Source of the DNA: Selaginella moellendorffii
Taxonomy: Eukaryota; Streptophyta; Lycopodiopsida; Selaginellales; Selaginellaceae
Assembly: GCF_000143415.4 (NCBI RefSeq)
Contig: NW_003314308.1
Location: 365,794 to 429,793 of the forward strand
Length of the DNA stretch: 64,000 nt
Direction: 5' to 3'
The notes under the pieces were generated by a model. The model was not told the DNA's origin. It searched no databases and saw only the letters and a list, made by a program, of their open reading frames with translations. Shown in pieces: positions 14,677 to 27,760 of this stretch (position 1 is its first letter; the number at the start of each line of letters is the position of its first letter). Position numbers and translations under genes: made by a program.

Positions 14677-14834
14677 GATTTCTGTCTGAATAAACTACCC
14701 CCTGGGTGTTTGCGAATGGAGGGACTACATGAAAATGCCTCCAGAGGTGGACCACGGTGGAGTCATTCGAAAGCTCCCCTTCCTGATGTAGACACAGTCT
14801 TGGCTCGACTTAGGTTTTCCAAAAGCAGGTGCCC

Positions 14835-15385
14835 TTTCAGCATCCCAGAGACATATCTGGGAGTCATTCGAGCAGTTGGCAAATGACCAGAAAGTCCATA
14901 GCCTCCCCTCTTGAGGCGGCTCCCATATTCACACATAGATTTGCTGTGACTGATAGGATCAAGTAGTGCCTGAGAAAATGTATCTTTACAGGAAATACAA
15001 GAGAGAGCAACCTTACTTGTGCTCGGACTTGAACGAACGCGAGAAACAGCAGCGAAAAGAAAGAATACAGACCCGTAAGTATAATTGTTGTCTTCGCGAT
15101 GATCGGAAACAAGGAGAAAGTCCGTATCCCACAGCCGAAAGTTTGGTGGAAGAAAACAAAGAAACTCTCGTTTTTTCTATGCTTACCAATGCGACCAATG
15201 AGCAATCCAATGAAGAGCTCCAGCGAGGAGTAAGGAGGACAAGCAGCCACTTCGTCATCGTGATCTTCTGCATGAACGTGAGACGCTTCACATTCTTCCT
15301 CTTACTACTGTGCTCTTCCAAAACGACTGTGAAGAGTGAGGAAATTTTTAGCTCTCTCGACTGGAAAAATATCTTACTTTGCTTA
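14835..15385 (-). pseudogene. MSI1 exon 2 fragment fused to MTP5 relic
   Basis: 14835-14925 matches MSI1 exon 2. From 14926 the sequence follows MTP5 exons 5 to 1, with SSLELFIGLLIGRI and TFGCGIRTFSLF readable. It has the same chimeric junction as at 13275, so both are tandem-unit borders. Confidence 0.8.
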
Positions 15386-15409
15386 GCAATGCGTTGACAT
15401 CCAATTTAA

Positions 15410-16311
15410 TTACAGATGCAAATTTTGAAAGGCTTTGTTGGCTTGATCAGCCCAATCGTCAACATGGCCTCGAGAATTCTTGTCTCTGGCTCCTGCTTGG
15501 CCTCCTGCAAGTTGAAATCGTGCTTAATTTCTTTTCGAAGGAGGTGAAAGAAAGAACTTACGAATCGCATTGCATCGGCTGCGATGAGCGGGCTTTGACC
15601 TCTTCTTCTCTGGAAAATGATTGATCTCCCTTCGAAAGTTCCTAAGCATAAATGCTTGCTGCCACTGCACGAACAGAGCTGTGGAAAAAGAAACTCCAAA
15701 ATAAACTTTTAAAAAACCTCAGTAAAAGTTTGCGACAGAGGCTGGATTCCCTCCTGCATTTTTTGCGCCTCATGGAGAGCGCACGCATACCTCTGCAATC
15801 AACGAGCTTTCTTCCAGCCAGTAAATTAAAAGGTGACCACTTACAGCCCTCAAGGACGATATGGTCTGGACTGCAGGAACTTTGTCTTCCTTCTCGCCAC
15901 TGCAATCACCGTGTTGCTCAAAGTTGCCTTTGAACAACTCGGTGATTGCAATAGCAAGATGTGGAGCGACGCTTGGCTCCGCCGCAATAGCTCGCAGTTC
16001 GTCGTTCAGAAGACGCATCGACTCCAACTCCGTCGTCTGCCCCTGGAAAGAAAGCATCAGAAGAATGTCATGAACGTCAATCTTCTTACCTGGCCTCCAT
16101 GGCTGGAGCTTTCTTTGTGCTTCTTGTTGCACGGAAGAACTTCCAGGGATGCGGAGTCTCTCTGCCTTTTCTGACTCTCCTGATCCTGTCGTCGCGGCGC
16201 CTCCGAACTCTGAAGTGTAGACACATGGAAATCCTGCATCTGGTTTATAAGGGAGTCATGGGAAGAGACGTCGTGGCTATCATGAGGATGATCGATCGGA
16301 AGGGCCTCCAT
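15410..16311 (-). CDS. Gene Y: unrecognised 230-residue protein, 5 exons
   Basis: Exons: 16090-16311, 15845-16042, 15718-15792, 15562-15664, 15410-15504; all borders are GT-AG with matching phase. An in-frame ATG at 16332 would add seven residues. The protein starts MEALPIDHPHDSHD, is Ser/Gln/Lys/Arg-rich up to about residue 74, then has a likely helical stretch (ESMRLLNDELRAIAAEPSVA, then HLAIAITELFKGNFEQ), ALHEAQKMQEGIQPLSQTF, a basic segment with EKKRSKPAHRSR, and the end HVDDWADQANKAFQNLHL. There are no membrane segments or signal peptide. The basic patches suggest a nuclear protein, but no function is claimed. A relic copy at 12540-12945 shows it was part of the duplicated unit. Confidence 0.6.
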
Positions 16312-16540
16312 TGCAATGAACAAGATTCTCATGAAGAAAACGAAGCTCAGGAAAGAAAACGAAGCGACTAGAACAAAAAATCGGCGAGGAAGCTGAAAGG
16401 CCAACGGCCACTGGCACCTCAGAATCAGAGACTACAAAACATGAAATCTGAAGATCTCAATCCATCCATGTCTTGAAAATGTTACCTGGATATTCCAGGT
16501 ATATCCTTCAAGCTTCACAAACTAAAGAAATCTTCTTTTA

Positions 16541-18447
<1,907 letters not shown>

Positions 18448-18482
18448 TCATGGCGACTGCGCGACCCGATCGGCTGTGAGAG

Positions 18483-19194
18483 ATGGGGCGGCCGTCTGTG
18501 TTTGTGGTGATCTTCATCATTGTAGCTCACATTATCTCTTTCGCGATGTCTCTTGGGGCGGAGACTCGACGAACAAAGGTAAACCTCTCGCGCTCTCTCC
18601 GAGATAGATTTTTCATTGCGAGTCTTCCAGGTAGTTTGGGAGTATGATCCCAATAACCAGTACTACTATTGCAAATACAAGCTAGACATCGCTAGTGGTC
18701 TCGCTGGAGCGGCCTTTGTATTTAATCTCCTCTCGTTTCTGTTGATCATGGGAATGACCAAGTGCTACTGCTGTGCGGGTCCTCACAAGCCCAGTGGAAA
18801 TCGATTCTGTGCACTCCTCTCCTTTTTTCTACTCATGTAAGTAGCTTTGGAGCTTTTCATTCCAGCTTTGATTTTCTCTTTGGTTTTGCGTTGTTCTTGC
18901 AGAATCGTGTTTATAATTGCCGAGGCTTGCCTTCTCGCCGGCGTCAACCGCAACCAAATGAGAACAAAGACGATATACTTCCAGGGGCAAAACGTTCCCG
19001 ACTGTGAGACTATAAGCAAAGGCATCTTCTCGGCGGCGGCGGCGTTTACGTTCTTCTGCCTGATACTGAGCTTATCTTACTACGTTTCAGCCGCAAAGTC
19101 GGAAGATAGCTATCCGCTGCCTCCGCGGCCACCGTCGGTCGGGATGACAATGTTTCCTCAGCAGCCATCCGGCCCGAGTCCCTATGCCTTGTAA
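18483..19194 (+). CDS. DUF1218 membrane protein (MWL/DEAL-type), 3 exons
   Basis: Exons 18483-18578, 18631-18836, 18903-19194 give 197 residues. An N-terminal hydrophobic segment (VFVVIFIIVAHIISFAMSL) is followed by three more likely membrane spans and a Pro-rich cytosolic tail (PLPPRPPSVG). Conserved Cys residues sit in KYKLD-flanking and KCYCCAG segments. DUF1218 members include MODIFYING WALL LIGNIN and DESIGUAL/VCC proteins, linked to cell-wall lignin and vein or leaf patterning; the biochemical role is not known. A dead copy with an inverted 3' end is at about 29.9-30.45 kb. Confidence 0.85.
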
Positions 19195-19294
19195 GCTCTC
19201 GCCTTTCACGACGACGACGAACTCCGGGACTTCTTCTTTCAACTTTCCTGGAAGCGATCGGTCACACAAAGTAAGCTTCTTTTTTTTTCCTCTC

Positions 19295-19819
19295 TTATGG
19301 ACAAAACGTGATAATGTAATCGCCACCGCTTGGACAGGGAACCATTTTCGGATGGCAGTAGTGGTTGCGACACTGGATAGACTTACACCCGGCAGCGGTC
19401 GGGGAGATGGCGAGGGGGACGCTCCCGCGAGAGAACCCGATACCATAAAAGTCGGTGTCTCCGGAGTGGCCGGAATTGAGCTGGAACTCGGCTATACTGG
19501 ATGGAAGAAGGTTGGTAATGTAGAAACTTCCCGAGAGAGCTGCGGTGGATTCAACAGGGACCTGTCCGGTGCCTCCAGCCTCGAGCGTGAAGACGTTCCT
19601 CAGCGCCGTGTGGTCTCCTTCCATATGCATCTGGACGTTGAGAGTGAAGTCGCAGTTATTCCTCGTCTGGAATGTGGTCACAGCTGGTCAGAGCAGGACA
19701 ACGATCGTTAGAACCATAGATCTGCAAGTGGAAGGGGAAAAAGCAAAGCCCGCAAACAAACCGTGAACTGGGATCGTCGAAAAGAGCAGTAGCAGCAGCG
19801 AAGCTATGATCTTCTTCAT
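19295..19819 (-). CDS. Small thaumatin-like protein, 2 exons
   Basis: Exons 19762-19819 and 19295-19683 join to 148 residues. The first exon is a clean signal peptide (MKKIIASLLLLLFSTIPVHG), so the protein is secreted. The mature part has thaumatin-like landmarks: TFQTRNNCDFT, then IAEFQLN, then DFYGIGFSRGSVPLAISP, then GCKSIQC. It is about two-thirds of a full thaumatin and has only six Cys, fewer than the ten usual for the small form; the TGxCGG region is replaced by EAGGTGQVP. Related proteins act in defence or wall remodelling. A scrambled copy lies at 30.1-30.9 kb. Confidence 0.75.
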
Positions 19820-20109
19820 CTTGGTCGGGAGCAAAATCACGCACGCAGCAAAGCTCCGGCTTATGAATCGCAGCCCGGGGAGAAATCACACAAAGTAATT
19901 GGATGTAAACGTGGTTTTCCAGAGCTTGAGTGGATATCCAAGAGTCCAGATAGCTTTCACGAGGAACAACAGAGCTCCCACTATGGCGACACTTGGAAGA
20001 GTGTCAGAGGTGGTATATTGCGATCCAAAACTCCACTATCGTCACTAAATCAAATAGAATCGGCATATTCCATATTCTATTTCCCGCATAAACCCTAGAA
20101 AGAAAATTT

Positions 20110-20630
20110 TGGGGGGTGGGGCCATACCACTGCTGCTACTGGATTTGCCGCCATCGCTCTCCATGAGAATCGCGAGCGCGCGAGGTTTTCACTTTGGGCC
20201 GATGTTCCGCGGATGAGCAGGTCAGGAAGAGCATTTTGGAAGAAAAAATTTGTTTGATTGATACGAGTGAGAACAGGAGTGGAGATGCTCTTCATTACAA
20301 AGGTTTTTTCTTTTCTTCTTTCCTTCTTCTTGGTTTTCATTCTAACTTCTTACAGGTTATAGTAATGCGATGAGATTCCCAACACTCTTTGATGATTTAC
20401 TCGACCATCTTCCTCTCTGCTGCAGACACTGCTTTTGCTACGACAGATATGACTCCGTCGCTAGGCTCTAATATGAACGAACGTGGGAAAGATTAGAAAG
20501 ATTTTAGGCTAATAGACTTACCATGCCGTTTAATCAATGCCTTCTTCCCATCTTCGAAAGTGGTGAAGATCGTAAGGAGCTAGATTCTTATCAAACTTAA
20601 GGTTTCTAACTGCATAAGCATATGATCAGA
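20110..20630. pseudogene. AAR2 relic (exons 1-4 forward, exons 5-6 inverted)
   Basis: 20120-20385 follows the intact AAR2 gene from exon 1 into exon 4 with several deletions. 20386-20625 matches AAR2 exons 5-6 on the opposite strand, for example sequence around the exon 6 motif that reads DGVISVVA in the intact gene. The ATG region is gone and an in-frame stop is present in exon 6. An isolated piece of AAR2 exon 11 follows at 22078-22130. Confidence 0.85.
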
Positions 20631-20639
20631 AAACAAAGA

Positions 20640-22030
20640 AGTTTTTATTAAAAGAGAAAAGATTCATTGATGTTGAGATGGCATCTATGAGTAAAAGGAT
20701 GTAACCATATGTGCAAACAAGTGGGCAGATAAGAGGAATCATCATATCATAGGGATTGTGGCATATAGTCAAGGACATGTAACTTTTTTGAAAGCTAACA
20801 ATATTTCCTCAATAAAAAAAAACAGTTGAGAATACTTTGCATTGCTAAGTAGAAGGCATTAACATTGTGGGTGCAGAGAATGTTGTCATGGTTGTAATAA
20901 ATGGGGAAAATGCAAACAAAGTAACAAAAACAATTCTGAAATAGAGGTACTCATTTCCATGGATAGTAATGCTTCTGGAGTGAAGAAAGGCTTTGGTGAG
21001 CTTCATTAGAAACCACTCTCATATGGTGGTGTTGCTAATGGAATTTACTCATAAACGAATGTTGTGCTATAGTGATATAAAGTTTGGTTAACTTTATTAT
21101 GATAGAGAGGATAGTGGAGCTTCGAGAAGCTCTATAACAAATGTTCATATACTCTATGTATAGAGCAAGGCCTATGAAGGCAAGAGTTGGCAGAGACAAT
21201 TATGTAACTATATTTGATGACCATTTTCAAGAACAAGCTAAGGACATATTAGAGGTACTTGAGGATGCTATACTACTACTTCGTCTTGTGGACGATGATA
21301 TACTTACAATTGGAAAAATATATAAGTGTATAAATAAGTTGAATGGAAGTTTAGAGGAACAATAATCAGATTATGGTAGATATAGAGAACTTCATCAAAT
21401 TATGTTTAATTGGTGGCATGAGTATCACTTGCTCATGCACTTGGTGAGATATATACTAGACCCTAAGTTTAAGACCATGAAAAACATGCTAACAGAAAAG
21501 TTATGAAGGATTGGAATGCTTATTTATTAGCCATATTTACATCTAGTGAGAAGGATGTAATATAGGATGAGATTTTAACTTACAAGAGGATAGGAAACAT
21601 TTTCAACTCAATTGATGCTAAGGCTAATCACACTAAGAGGGGAGTTGTATGTTGGTGGAAGAATTATGGTTATGAAATTCCAGTGCTTTAGAAGCTAGCC
21701 ATTCAAGTTCTAAATCAAGTATGCTCATCACCTTTGGTGGAGAGATTGTTTAACACTTTCAAGCATGTCTCTTCAAAAAAGAGGAATAACCATGATTATG
21801 ACAAGTTTTTAAGCTACAAAGTACTAAAAACAATTCCTCATCTGGAAAACAAACTTGAGTCAGGAGAGGAAGAGGAAGATCGAGATGATGTTGAAGATAA
21901 TGATGATTTGTAGGATGTTTGAGTAGTTTATATATAATAAAAAGTAGCATTCCTAGAATTAAAAATAGATATTCTTAGAATATTCACTAGAATATTAGTG
22001 AGCCATCATGAGCAGTGATCATAGGTTCTA
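20640..22030 (+). mobile_element. Degenerate hAT-type transposon
   Basis: Broken + strand frames encode a DUF659/hAT-like middle part (DILEVLEDAILLLRLVDDD, then IGKIYKCINKLNGSLEE, then ILDPKFK) and the C-terminal dimerisation domain (CSSPLVERLFNTFKHVSSKK, then RNNHDYDK). Stops interrupt the frame many times. The element lies between AAR2 relic pieces (20.63 and 22.08 kb), so it inserted into, or arrived with deletion of, the dead AAR2 copy. I could not find convincing terminal inverted repeats or an 8-bp target duplication. Confidence 0.75.
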
Positions 22031-22077
22031 AAGCTCATGTTCATGTTCCATGTTAGTGTTTGTAACTATGCATAGGT

Positions 22078-22130
22078 GATTTTACTCATGCTGCAGCCTG
22101 TTGACAGAGAGATCCTTAAGCACCCCCTCT
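22078..22130 (+). pseudogene. AAR2 exon 11 fragment
   Basis: This short stretch matches the AAR2 exon 11 region at 32576-32640 (LLMLK and QPVDGELL wording), with a small internal deletion. It marks the far side of the hAT element. Confidence 0.75.
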
Positions 22131-22159
22131 GCGCCCTTCTGGGAGCAGGGGGCAAATCA

Positions 22160-22640
22160 ACAAAAAGGTGTTTTTTATTATTTTTTAAAAATTACTCCAA
22201 ATATTAGAAAGCTAAAAGAAACTGCCATACTTTGCCAACTTTGTTTTAAAGCCAACTTGTTCCCATGCACGTATTTGGAGCTCTTCTACCCACCACGAAA
22301 GTCTTCGTTCTAGCATGTATGGGTAGAGCTTTGAAAAGCTCCTACTCACCATTATACTGTGGTTGGTTGGGAGCATGGGATCGCTAGTTTTGTGGACTGG
22401 AACTATGCTCAAGATCATTTAGCAAATTCTAATTCCTGCTTCTTTGCTTGCGCCATGGGCCAGAGATGAAAGAAGGGCTGCATGAATACTTTGTGCCAAA
22501 CATTCCCATACTCATGCCACTCTTGCGCAAACACCACAACATCTAGACATAGTCGATATAAGTCACAACTCAGTTGAAGAGCTGTTAATGGTTTACTGGT
22601 ATTCATAAATCTCACCTTTCTCAATGCCATTTTTAACATC
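22160..22640 (-). mobile_element. Reverse-transcriptase fragment
   Basis: Minus-strand frames read a retroelement RT segment: SILSIVPVHKTSDP, then IMVSRSFSKLYPYMLERRL, then WWVEELQIRAWEQVGF. An upstream stretch (FAQEWHEYGNVWHKVFMQPF) is separated from it by a stop. The spacing resembles the finger-palm part of plant non-LTR-type RTs. It is a short, dead fragment. Confidence 0.65.
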
Positions 22641-23690
22641 CTCTATCTTCTTTCCAAACTTCTTGTTTCTGGTGCTGCTGTAATTTCCTGGTTTATGATA
22701 GGTCCTTAGTCCTGGCTTCCTCCTCTAATGGCTCTGGATACCTTAAACTAAGCTCCCACCTTGCGAAAGCTTGTAAAACTTAACTTGTTTTGCCAGGAAT
22801 TCTCGTATATGGGTAGGAGGGGTTGCTCTTCCAGTGTACTCCGACTTCCATGTGAAGCCATTGTGAGTGCATGAAGTACTGTCTCAAGTGGAACACAGTA
22901 ACTTGTGTGACATTAGACACTTTAGAAGCCTTTGTCCCTAATCGGTAGTTCACCTCTAGAACGAAATCTTGCTTGTCCTCTTTGAGGTTGGTCTGTTATT
23001 TTCTAAGGAATTTGTACAGGGTTGGTCTCGTTTTTTGAAGATAATTTACCAGGTAACTAGTGGTCTTGGTCTCCAGAATTTTCAGTTGGAGCCTAGTTGC
23101 AAAGGCAGCCGGAGTAGATCCTATGGATTCCAAGAAACTATGAAAGGCCTGCAAGATAGTAACAGAATTGTGGGATTACTTTCTTACCTGTGGTACATCA
23201 TCAATCTCATTGTCACTGCTGGAAGTAGTGTCCAAATCGACGCCCGTGAGGGACAACGTACTACGTCCCTCATCTTCATTCAAATTGACGATATAACAAT
23301 TTCATAGAGGTTACAAAATGGAACTTTCAAATATTACATAGTAATGACTTCGGATGAATTCCAGGGAAGGCAATTAGCAACTCAAAAAGAAACGGGTGGA
23401 CCAAACGTGATAGATTCAGTCAAAGCGGTACTTAGAATGAACATGAGAGTAGGTATGTACTCTCAAGTACGTAGGTACGTACCAGCGCAGGTACGTATTT
23501 GCGCGTAAGTACAAAAGTTCTAATAGATTGATGGTGGTGTCCAAATCTGGCCAGATCTGGAGGATGGTAGAATAGTCAAGAGCCATAGATCAACCTCTTT
23601 CATGTTTTTCTTCTTTACATGTTCGCCAAAACCTTTTCATTCCAGCAAGTTGAGAAATGGAATACGATGTGACTGAGATGGTGATGGATC
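22641..23690. other. No gene seen
   Basis: AT-rich sequence with short chance open frames only. It may be the decayed 5' continuation of the RT fragment. A short run of GTACGTA-like motifs is present at about 23450-23510. Confidence 0.5.
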
Positions 23691-23756
23691 GAGAATTTGG
23701 AGGCTTCTGGCAGCCGAGGTAGAGCTCCATTCCTGAGAGTTATGACACTTCCCAAC

Positions 23757-24863
23757 TTAAGTGCGAACGTGGATTTCCACACAAGGGTCACCAAGCTGTT
23801 GCTGCTGCCGTCGCCGCAAGATGTTCATCGCTCGAGCCATTATGTAACAAGGCAGAAGAAATCCTGCGGCGCCGAGAAAGAAGAGCTGGACAAAATCAAA
23901 GTCTCAACAAACCAGGAGACATCTATCCGAGTTTAAACGCTACCGTAAAGAAAGTGGAGGCGTCGCCGTCGCTCCCGGCGGCACCAAGAGCCAGCGTGAG
24001 ACGAAGTAGCAGCAGTGCCATCAACTGAGACCCGAGGTAAAAGCTCTTGTCATTCGGAAAAAAACACAAGAACTAATGCGAGTGTACTTACGATGACTGC
24101 AGTAGAACGGCAACAGGCAGCTCCGGAAGCATTTGCAGCCGCGTAGTCATCGATTTCCTGGATGAAGTTACGCTCGGCAGCCATTGCCATGATTCGAGGA
24201 TCAAGCTGATGGTGGCTTCTCCATTCGACGTTCCTGCCAAGAAACAAAACGATGGAAGGTACTTTAGCACCTTCGCTTCACAGAAGATCGCTGACTGACG
24301 CTACATACCTGGAGTGGTCATCGGGGAGAGCAACAGGAGCGGCAGGACGGACTGGCTCTGTGCAGCCTTTAAAAGGCTGCAAAACAGGACACCGAGAAAA
24401 AGAAAAGAAAACGTGATCGGAATCAGCGAACACGAGCAAGGTAAATCATAAGTTCAGTGCGGATGATGCTACCTGCTGACAAATCTCGCAGATGGTGTCC
24501 CCTTTTTCGTTGCACCAGCACTGCACGCACTTTCGATGAGCATACTGCCAAAACCAGAAACTTGCTTAGAACTCTCAGCCGGCACGAAGAACATACTTTC
24601 AAGCTGCCGCAGCAAGAGCACGGGATTTCGAGATTCCCAGCCTCGTCTTCCTCTAGGCAGATTCTACATTCGTCCTGCTGGGATTTTAGCGATGGTGGCG
24701 ATGGTGAGTGATCCTGGTGATGGTGCTGCTGCTGCCGCTGATCAATTGGGAAGATGGAAAAACTGGTTTTTGATGAGCAGCGACAAGCTGGTTCCATTCT
24801 TCTGGAAGTGGGATTAGCGCAAACAAGCGCCGAGCCTCTCGACGTCTAGAGCGTGATCTTCCA
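23757..24863 (-). pseudogene. RING-CH (RINGv) E3 ligase gene, block A copy, decaying
   Basis: This copy is collinear with the intact gene at 33042-34454. The original ATG (24863) runs into a stop after MEDHALDVERLGACLR. A second ATG at 24797 opens a shifted frame that re-enters the RING-CH domain (DECRICLEEDEAGNLEIPC, then YAHRKCVQ, then GDTICEICQQ). The exon 6 donor is changed from GT to CT, so the last exon is lost and reading would run about 12 codons into the intron. Zn ligands (C4HC3) are intact. A shortened protein from the second ATG cannot be excluded; I call it a decaying duplicate. Confidence 0.75.
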
Positions 24864-25185
24864 TATAAGCCGTGTGTGGAGCGAAGATCACAAAAAGGAA
24901 GAGGAGAAAAAAAATGGAGGAAGAAGATGTTTTCCAAAACGGTAAAACTCGTTTTAGTGTCAACATTTCTAGCCGAGAACTGGGAGTGAACGAGTGAAGC
25001 ATGCACGAGACATTCCGCTGCTGCAGCGAACAAAGAGAAGGAAAAAGGAGAGAAGAAAAATCACCAGCACAAGAAGAAATCCTTCTTCAAACGATCATCA
25101 GGCCATGGCAGCTTTTATAGGTCAGAAAAGAAAAGAACCTCTGAACGTTGAGTCCCAAAATCCTCAAATATATAGCAAAACTGCG

Positions 25186-25572
25186 AGAAGGTGGTGGTTT
25201 GAAGTTCCGGGAAGTATAGGCGTAGACGGCATCAGAAAATGGCATATGCCACATCCTCAGCTCACCTCCAATCGTTCTAGTGGTGGAGATTACCGTGCAA
25301 GCGTCTATTTCCTTGAGTACGTACTCGCAGACTTTCTCTCGCACGCCTGTCGGGGTCAAGCCTCGCATACTTCCTCCAAGGTTTCGAGGGCGCTATTAAT
25401 TTTCCGCCAGCGGTGGTGGTCAATTGAAGTTCTGGAAAGACAAGCGTACTCCGGGCATTAGAAAATTGCATATGATATCCCACATCCAGTTGGCAGATCG
25501 GGCATCTCCAATCGTCCCCGCCTCCTCGCTATACCGTGCAAGCGTGCGATTCCTCGAGTACATATGTGGAAA
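25186..25572. repeat. Diverged direct repeat pair (about 25186-25350 and 25408-25572)
   Basis: The two 165-bp copies share blocks such as GAAGTTC, TGGCATATG/TTGCATATG, CCACATCC, CTCCAATCG, ATACCGTGCAAGCGT and TCGAGTAC-like runs. They differ by small indels. No coding capacity or known element was recognised. Confidence 0.6.
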
Positions 25573-25599
25573 GTTTTTTCTCACTCCCAGACTTTCACT

Positions 25600-26650
25600 C
25601 TGAAATGATAGATTTGACCCAATGTATGGCCCAGCAGCATGTGGTCTTATTTTAGGAGCCATAGACATGGTTAGTTAATTAAATAAGTTTAACTAATATA
25701 ATGCTTCCTTGTTGCGCTCGTCTACGGGAGTTCCATTAGAGCTAGAGTTTCTTGAATAGCTTACTATGTGTGTTTTCTTCTCAGCCAAGCCTGGCACTGA
25801 GAAAGCAGGATTTCAGCGACGTGGAGAGATCGACAGTGCGGCTGCTGGTGGGGAGAGATCGACCGTTGTTTCCTCTCGATTCTAGCAGCAGCAATCTCCT
25901 CGTGGAGCTCCTGCTCTCCACAGCAGGAGCAGCAGCATTTGGGGCTGGGACTGGGGTACATTATGCCACAAGTGACTGCTTTCCCTCGCTCAAGTGCCAG
26001 CAATAGCATTTTCATTCTGGCAAAAGCAAAGCTCGTATTGTGGCTCGTGGCAATGGGGGTCCAAGGTCCTACTGGACGAATCAAAACGAGAACCAGCAAG
26101 CAATCACAAGGTTTCGCCATGGATGCCACAGGAAGAAATCCCTTCTTCTACCGTCTTTCGGCAGCTCCAGGACGACGCAGCCATGGTGGTAAACATGATC
26201 TATTCTTTCTGTGGCTTCCATCTTTTTTCTTTTCTTCTCGGCTAGATCTTGGAGAAGGGTGACTATCTCATGATGCAGAACCTAGGAAAGTCAGGTTAGT
26301 ATTTTTATTTTTTTGTAAGTCTTTCTTGATCAATCTCAAGACAGAGTCATCTTTTGCAGCCATCAAGTTTAAGACGGAGTCATCCTGGCAATCAAGTTCA
26401 AGGCGTAGTTGAGACCACTCCGGTTCATCAGCTATTTCCAGACAACTTCACTTTTTTAATATATGATTTCAAGCAGAGTCTTCAGCCAATGTGGAGTTCT
26501 CCACGACCACGGCCATCAAGAGTTCTCGATGGGCGAGTGCCATCAAACACAAGGCTGCTGAGTCTGAGTGTTACAAGCACAATAAGGTGGTCTCAATTTC
26601 CTTGAGAGGTATTTCATATGTCTCAAAGAACGCTCAAAAGAAATACGATA
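25600..26650 (+). other. Possible decayed coding sequence, unidentified
   Basis: Open + strand segments at 25770-26000, 26020-26245 and 26490-26675 have plant-like codon use and GT/AG candidates (a donor near 26290), but no start, domain or consistent frame chain. A short motif (CAAGTTyAAGrCGnAGTyrw) recurs at 26335-26410. This insert has no counterpart between RING-CH and RPS5 in block B. Confidence 0.3.
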
Positions 26651-27319
26651 AAATAAAATTAAGATACTATAAATAATGTTATTTAGTATTAATTATTAAT
26701 CCAATTTTATAATTATAAACATGTTTAAAGTTTATAAACAAAAAATTAATATTATTGCACAATCCTAAATGATTTCCCTCCAAACCCAATTCTCAATAGT
26801 CTTCCAGGACATCTCCATTATTATAGGCAATCTTAGTTCTTCCAGGCAGCTTATCAAGGTAACAATCAAGAAGTGTTTAACACTTCTTCTAAATAAGCAT
26901 TTAGAGGGTAGTATAAACAATGGAGGTATGGGGAGAGAAGGAAATTAGTTTCTTCAAGTTAAAACTACTTTAAGACTCAGGTAAGTATCAAGAAGTGTAG
27001 TTCTTCATAACAGTAGGGCAATACTTTAGTATTTTATATAGTTTGTCATGTAACTTTTAGTGTGCACAACCTATAAATTATTTTATTGTGCAGCAACACT
27101 AAATCCTTTTGATCTACCAATTCACTAAGATCAACTTCACACGATCACCCGTGATACAAAAAGGTTTCTTATATATAAAAAGATTATCAATTGTCTAATA
27201 ACATCATTATTCCATGTGTTTAGGGCAAATTCATTTGATGATATGACACTTTTTATTTTAGTATTTTCCCCAGTAGCATTCTTGTTTACTAAGGGCTTGT
27301 GCATTGCCTATGCTAGTCA

Positions 27320-27760
27320 ACACACAAAATCAATCCAAATAATTATGGATGCCATTATCAACAAGTAAAGCTAGATTTAATTATGTTTATTTATGCATAA
27401 TTTTTATTCTTCCTCTTTGCACTATATGAATTAGTTTTGTTAGTGTGGTCAGATGTCAAGAAGAAAGTATGACATTATTATATTTATTGATGTTTAAATT
27501 ATTTGATGAAAGAAAAAGGCTGAGGGGAAGCAATCTAAAAGTAAAGATTGAAAATTTAGAGTATTTTGTTCCAAGGCATTTGAATTTAAGACTATCTTAA
27601 CCATGTTCTATAAGAAAGAATATTTTTTAGAATGAATTAATTAGAATTGGTTTCTTAGTATCACTAATCTAGTAGAACAATCACCCAAAATAATGGATAG
27701 CCTCAAACAAGACTTAAAATCAATTATATACTATTATCAATGGCATTTTTGTGAACTATA
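27320..27760 (+). pseudogene. RPS5 relic with downstream sequence
   Basis: 27331-27375 matches the end of RPS5 exon 3 and its intron start (35461-35505). 27422-27460 matches exon 4 (35571-35609). From about 27450 the sequence follows 35985-36290, downstream of the gene. RPS5 exon 4 after 35609, exon 5 and about 100 bp beyond are deleted. The relic keeps gene order, so it belongs to block A. Confidence 0.85.

Noticed and set aside
25752-26262. Overlapping + strand frames as a possible gene
   Set aside because: No start, domain or in-phase splice chain; listed only as unidentified sequence.
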